In this document: positions 62,326 to 64,000 of the stretch, in pieces
Layout: every line of letters starts with the position of its first letter
How positions within the stretch are numbered: the first letter of the stretch is position 1
Assembly (NCBI GenBank): GCA_020831625.1
Contig: JAFIGD010000007.1
Location: 62,001-126,000 of the forward strand
Length of the DNA: 64,000 bases
Reading direction: 5' to 3'
From: Verrucomicrobiota bacterium
Lineage (GTDB): Bacteria; Verrucomicrobiota; Kiritimatiellia; SS1-B-03-39; UBA6053
Position numbers and translations under genes: made by a program
Notes under the pieces: generated by a model
Seen by the model: the letters and a program-made list of their open reading frames with translations, nothing else
What the model was told of the DNA's origin: nothing
The model's database searches: none

Positions 62326-63380
62326 AATTCCGTTCCCTGATTTTTTGCGCGCTCTTCGTCGGCGAGGCACAGGCTGACTTGGCGGTGGAGGCCGATCTGG
62401 CGCATTTGGCCCGCATCGCGGAGCCGGACGAGGTGGACCGTGGCATTGCCCGGGGACTGGCCTGGATGGTCGAGCAGCAGGACATGGAGACCGGCCGCTT
62501 TGCGGGGCAGTTGGGCAACACCAACACCGCGCTGGCCACGATGGCGCTGATGGCAGCCGGTCACCTGCCCGGACGCTCCGAGTACGGCGAACACGTCCGC
62601 AAAGGCATTTTGTTCCTGGCCGGGGTGGCGGAAGCGGAGGATGGCTACTTCGGCAATGAGGGGAACGGACGCATGTACGCCCACGGCATCTGCAGCCTCG
62701 CCCTGTCGGAAGCCTATGGCATGATGCCCACCGACGCGGAAAACCGCCGGGTCAAAGAGGCCCTGCTCGCCGCGAACCGGGTCACCTTCGGAGCCCAGGT
62801 CACCGATGAGAGCAAGGGTAATCATTTCGGCGGCTGGCGGTATCAGCCGCGTCCCAACGACGCCGATCTCTCGGTGACGGTTTGGTTTATTCTGACCCTC
62901 CGTTCGACTCAGAACGCCCAGTTGCCGGTGCCGGAGGAGGTGATGACCCGGGCGATGGACTACGTGCGCAGAACCTGGCACGAGGAGCGGCAAAGCTACA
63001 GTTATCAGCCCGGCAACAACCAGTCACCCTCCATGCGCACCGCCGGGGTGGTGGCCATGCTGGCCATGGGCGACAACGAGGAGCCGGCCCTGCGGGCGCG
63101 GCACGAGGCGTCCATGGAATTTTTGAATGATTTCGATCCCCTCAGCGGGCGGAATTATTTTTATTATCAATCCTACTACGTGGCCACAGCCGCCAACATG
63201 ATAGGCGAGGCGCAGCGCGAATCCTTCCTGCCCCGCATGGAGCGGGCCCTGCTGAGTCTGCAGAACGAAGATGGTTCTTTCAAAAAACACCGGGGCCACG
63301 ACGGCGGGGTCTACGCCACCGCCTTCGCTCTGCTGACCCTCTCGATCCGGTATCAGTATCTGCCGATTTATCAGGAGTGA
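62322..63380 (+). CDS. Prenyltransferase/squalene-cyclase-repeat secreted protein
   Basis: This 352-residue protein has a short N-terminal signal (cleavage near EAQA-D, about residue 18) and an alpha/alpha-toroid of repeats such as GLAWMVEQQDMETGRFAG, GILFLAGVAEAEDGYFG and ALLSLQNEDGSFKKHRG, the pattern of terpenoid-cyclase/prenyltransferase repeats. The cyclase DXDD catalytic motif is absent, so it is probably a binding or scaffold protein rather than a terpene cyclase. Similar proteins often end MoxR/vWA operons in planctomycetes and verrucomicrobia. The ATG overlaps the preceding stop by four bases. Confidence 0.85.
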   Translation: MKFRSLIFCALFVGEAQADLAVEADLAHLARIAEPDEVDRGIARGLAWMVEQQDMETGRFAGQLGNTNTALATMALMAAGHLPGRSEYGEHVRKGILFLAGVAEAEDGYFGNEGNGRMYAHGICSLALSEAYGMMPTDAENRRVKEALLAANRVTFGAQVTDESKGNHFGGWRYQPRPNDADLSVTVWFILTLRSTQNAQLPVPEEVMTRAMDYVRRTWHEERQSYSYQPGNNQSPSMRTAGVVAMLAMGDNEEPALRARHEASMEFLNDFDPLSGRNYFYYQSYYVATAANMIGEAQRESFLPRMERALLSLQNEDGSFKKHRGHDGGVYATAFALLTLSIRYQYLPIYQE

Positions 63381-63401
63381 GTGGGTACGCATCGCCGCAT
63401 A

Positions 63402-64000
63402 TCATGGATGCGCGAGCGATTCGCCTTCCTGTAGGTGATGCGTTTCCCCGGACAATTGGGCTTGGAGTTCACCCCGGTGCACTCGAAGGGAGCCAGGTTC
63501 TGCCGCCGCATCCAGCGCAAAGCCGGCGTTGGCGGGGAGGATGATCAGATCGCCGCTGCGGAGCTGCGGGGCGGTTTTTGCATCGCGGAAATCGAAGCGG
63601 GCCTGGCCGCCTTCCAACACAATGTAGGGTTGAAATCCGATGGTTTTGCTTATGCGGATCGCCGCCCCGGGTTCAAGGGTGATACGGGAGCCGTCCAGGA
63701 AGCTGAGTTCCGTGCGCTGCAGGGCTTCGAGCGATCTGCGGGCGGGGAGTTGTCCGGCGCGGAGGGTCCCGCTCTGCTGCCGCAGCGCACCGGATTCCAG
63801 AATGATGCCCGGCGGCCGCAGATAAGTCCAGAGGAACAGACTGAGCAGGACCACCGCGGCGGCGGCCACCCATCGCCGAGCCTTTGGACGCGTGCGCGCG
63901 GGAGTTTCAGGACGCGCGGCAGAGGAAATGGAGCCGCCCCCGGATGCCTCCGGCGGTTTCCGTGCATCGGTTTCTCCGCAGAGCACCTGGAACAGCTCCA
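63402..64000 (-). CDS. FecR-like membrane protein, 5' end outside the window
   Basis: The frame is open to the right edge (a GTG at 63986 is internal; codons for ELFQ precede it), so the start lies beyond 64000. The visible 199 residues have one membrane helix (VAAAAVVLLSLFLWTYL) followed by a FecR-type beta-rich domain (ALQRTELSFLDGSRITLEPGAAIRI, in parts). The C-terminus ends HLQEGESLAHP. FecR proteins carry a signal from an outer-membrane receptor to an ECF sigma factor, and in PVC bacteria they are often paired with sulfatase or polysaccharide loci. The sigma factor would be expected just upstream, outside the window. It converges on the prenyltransferase-repeat gene, 21 bp apart. Confidence 0.8.
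   Translation of the reverse strand, partial: ELFQVLCGETDARKPPEASGGGSISSAARPETPARTRPKARRWVAAAAVVLLSLFLWTYLRPPGIILESGALRQQSGTLRAGQLPARRSLEALQRTELSFLDGSRITLEPGAAIRISKTIGFQPYIVLEGGQARFDFRDAKTAPQLRSGDLIILPANAGFALDAAAEPGSLRVHRGELQAQLSGETHHLQEGESLAHP

Noticed and set aside
63381-63416. CGCATC/GATGCG pair between convergent genes as a terminator
   Set aside because: Six-bp stem with a 13-base loop and no T tract; too weak.

Overview
The window is a GC-rich bacterial chromosome segment holding about 44 protein genes, no rRNA or tRNA that I can see, and no CRISPR array. The gene content points to the PVC superphylum, most likely Kiritimatiellota/Verrucomicrobiota: a multidomain sulfatase next to glycosidases, a PEP-CTERM remnant, very large vWA/MoxR operon proteins, an NqrM-like Na+-NQR maturation factor, and short-period coding repeats. 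This placement is inferred from gene content, not from a marker-gene tree.

Layout. 0-1.3 kb: the 3' end of a PEP-swivelling-domain membrane protein. 1.6-4.5 kb (minus): an M16 zinc metalloprotease. 4.6-15.9 kb (plus): a tightly overlapped division and cell-wall (dcw) cluster in the order mraZ, small unknown ORF, rsmH, ftsL-like, ftsI, murE, murF, mraY, murD, LysM lipoprotein, ftsW. It ends there without murG, murC, ftsQ, ftsA or ftsZ. Three GTGGGG direct repeats at exact 10-bp spacing precede mraZ and look like its own operator. 15.9-18.0 kb (minus): an NqrM-like gene with a coiled-coil membrane protein, then a VapBC-type toxin-antitoxin pair whose toxin has a changed active-site residue. 18.1-20.2 kb: an unknown protein and gpmI. 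20.4-23.9 kb: cysJ-cysI sulfite reductase behind a good promoter overlapped by a palindrome. 24.0-26.9 kb (minus): a GT39-like glycosyltransferase and a Ste24-like M48 protease.

27.2-31.4 kb: a zinc-uptake locus (His-rich envelope protein, ZnuA, small unknown protein, ZnuC, ZnuB) with a Zur-like palindrome upstream. 31.5-37.4 kb: an Rnk/GreA-type regulator facing a minus-strand operon of methyltransferase, ROK sugar kinase, exopolyphosphatase and polyphosphate kinase. 37.8-47.8 kb: a polysaccharide-degradation block with a membrane-anchored clan GH-A glycosidase, a 1888-residue protein joining a sulfatase to an SGNH hydrolase, and a GH32/43-like beta-propeller enzyme. 47.8-49.4 kb (minus): an AAA-ATPase/nuclease-like protein. 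49.4-50.3 kb is a rearrangement scar holding pieces of a PEP-CTERM gene and an AraC regulator. 50.3-63.4 kb: a six-gene MoxR / DUF58 / vWA operon that includes an 1804-residue coiled-coil protein with PA14 and collagen-like segments and ends with a prenyltransferase-repeat protein. A FecR-like gene runs off the right end.

Two genome-scale signals stand out. A 49-bp double-palindrome element occurs once between genes and once, in frame, inside the 1804-residue gene with identical 31-nt geometry. The plus strand is strongly G-rich from the left edge to about 37 kb and C-rich in the plus-strand genes from about 41 kb onward, which could mark a replication-strand switch.
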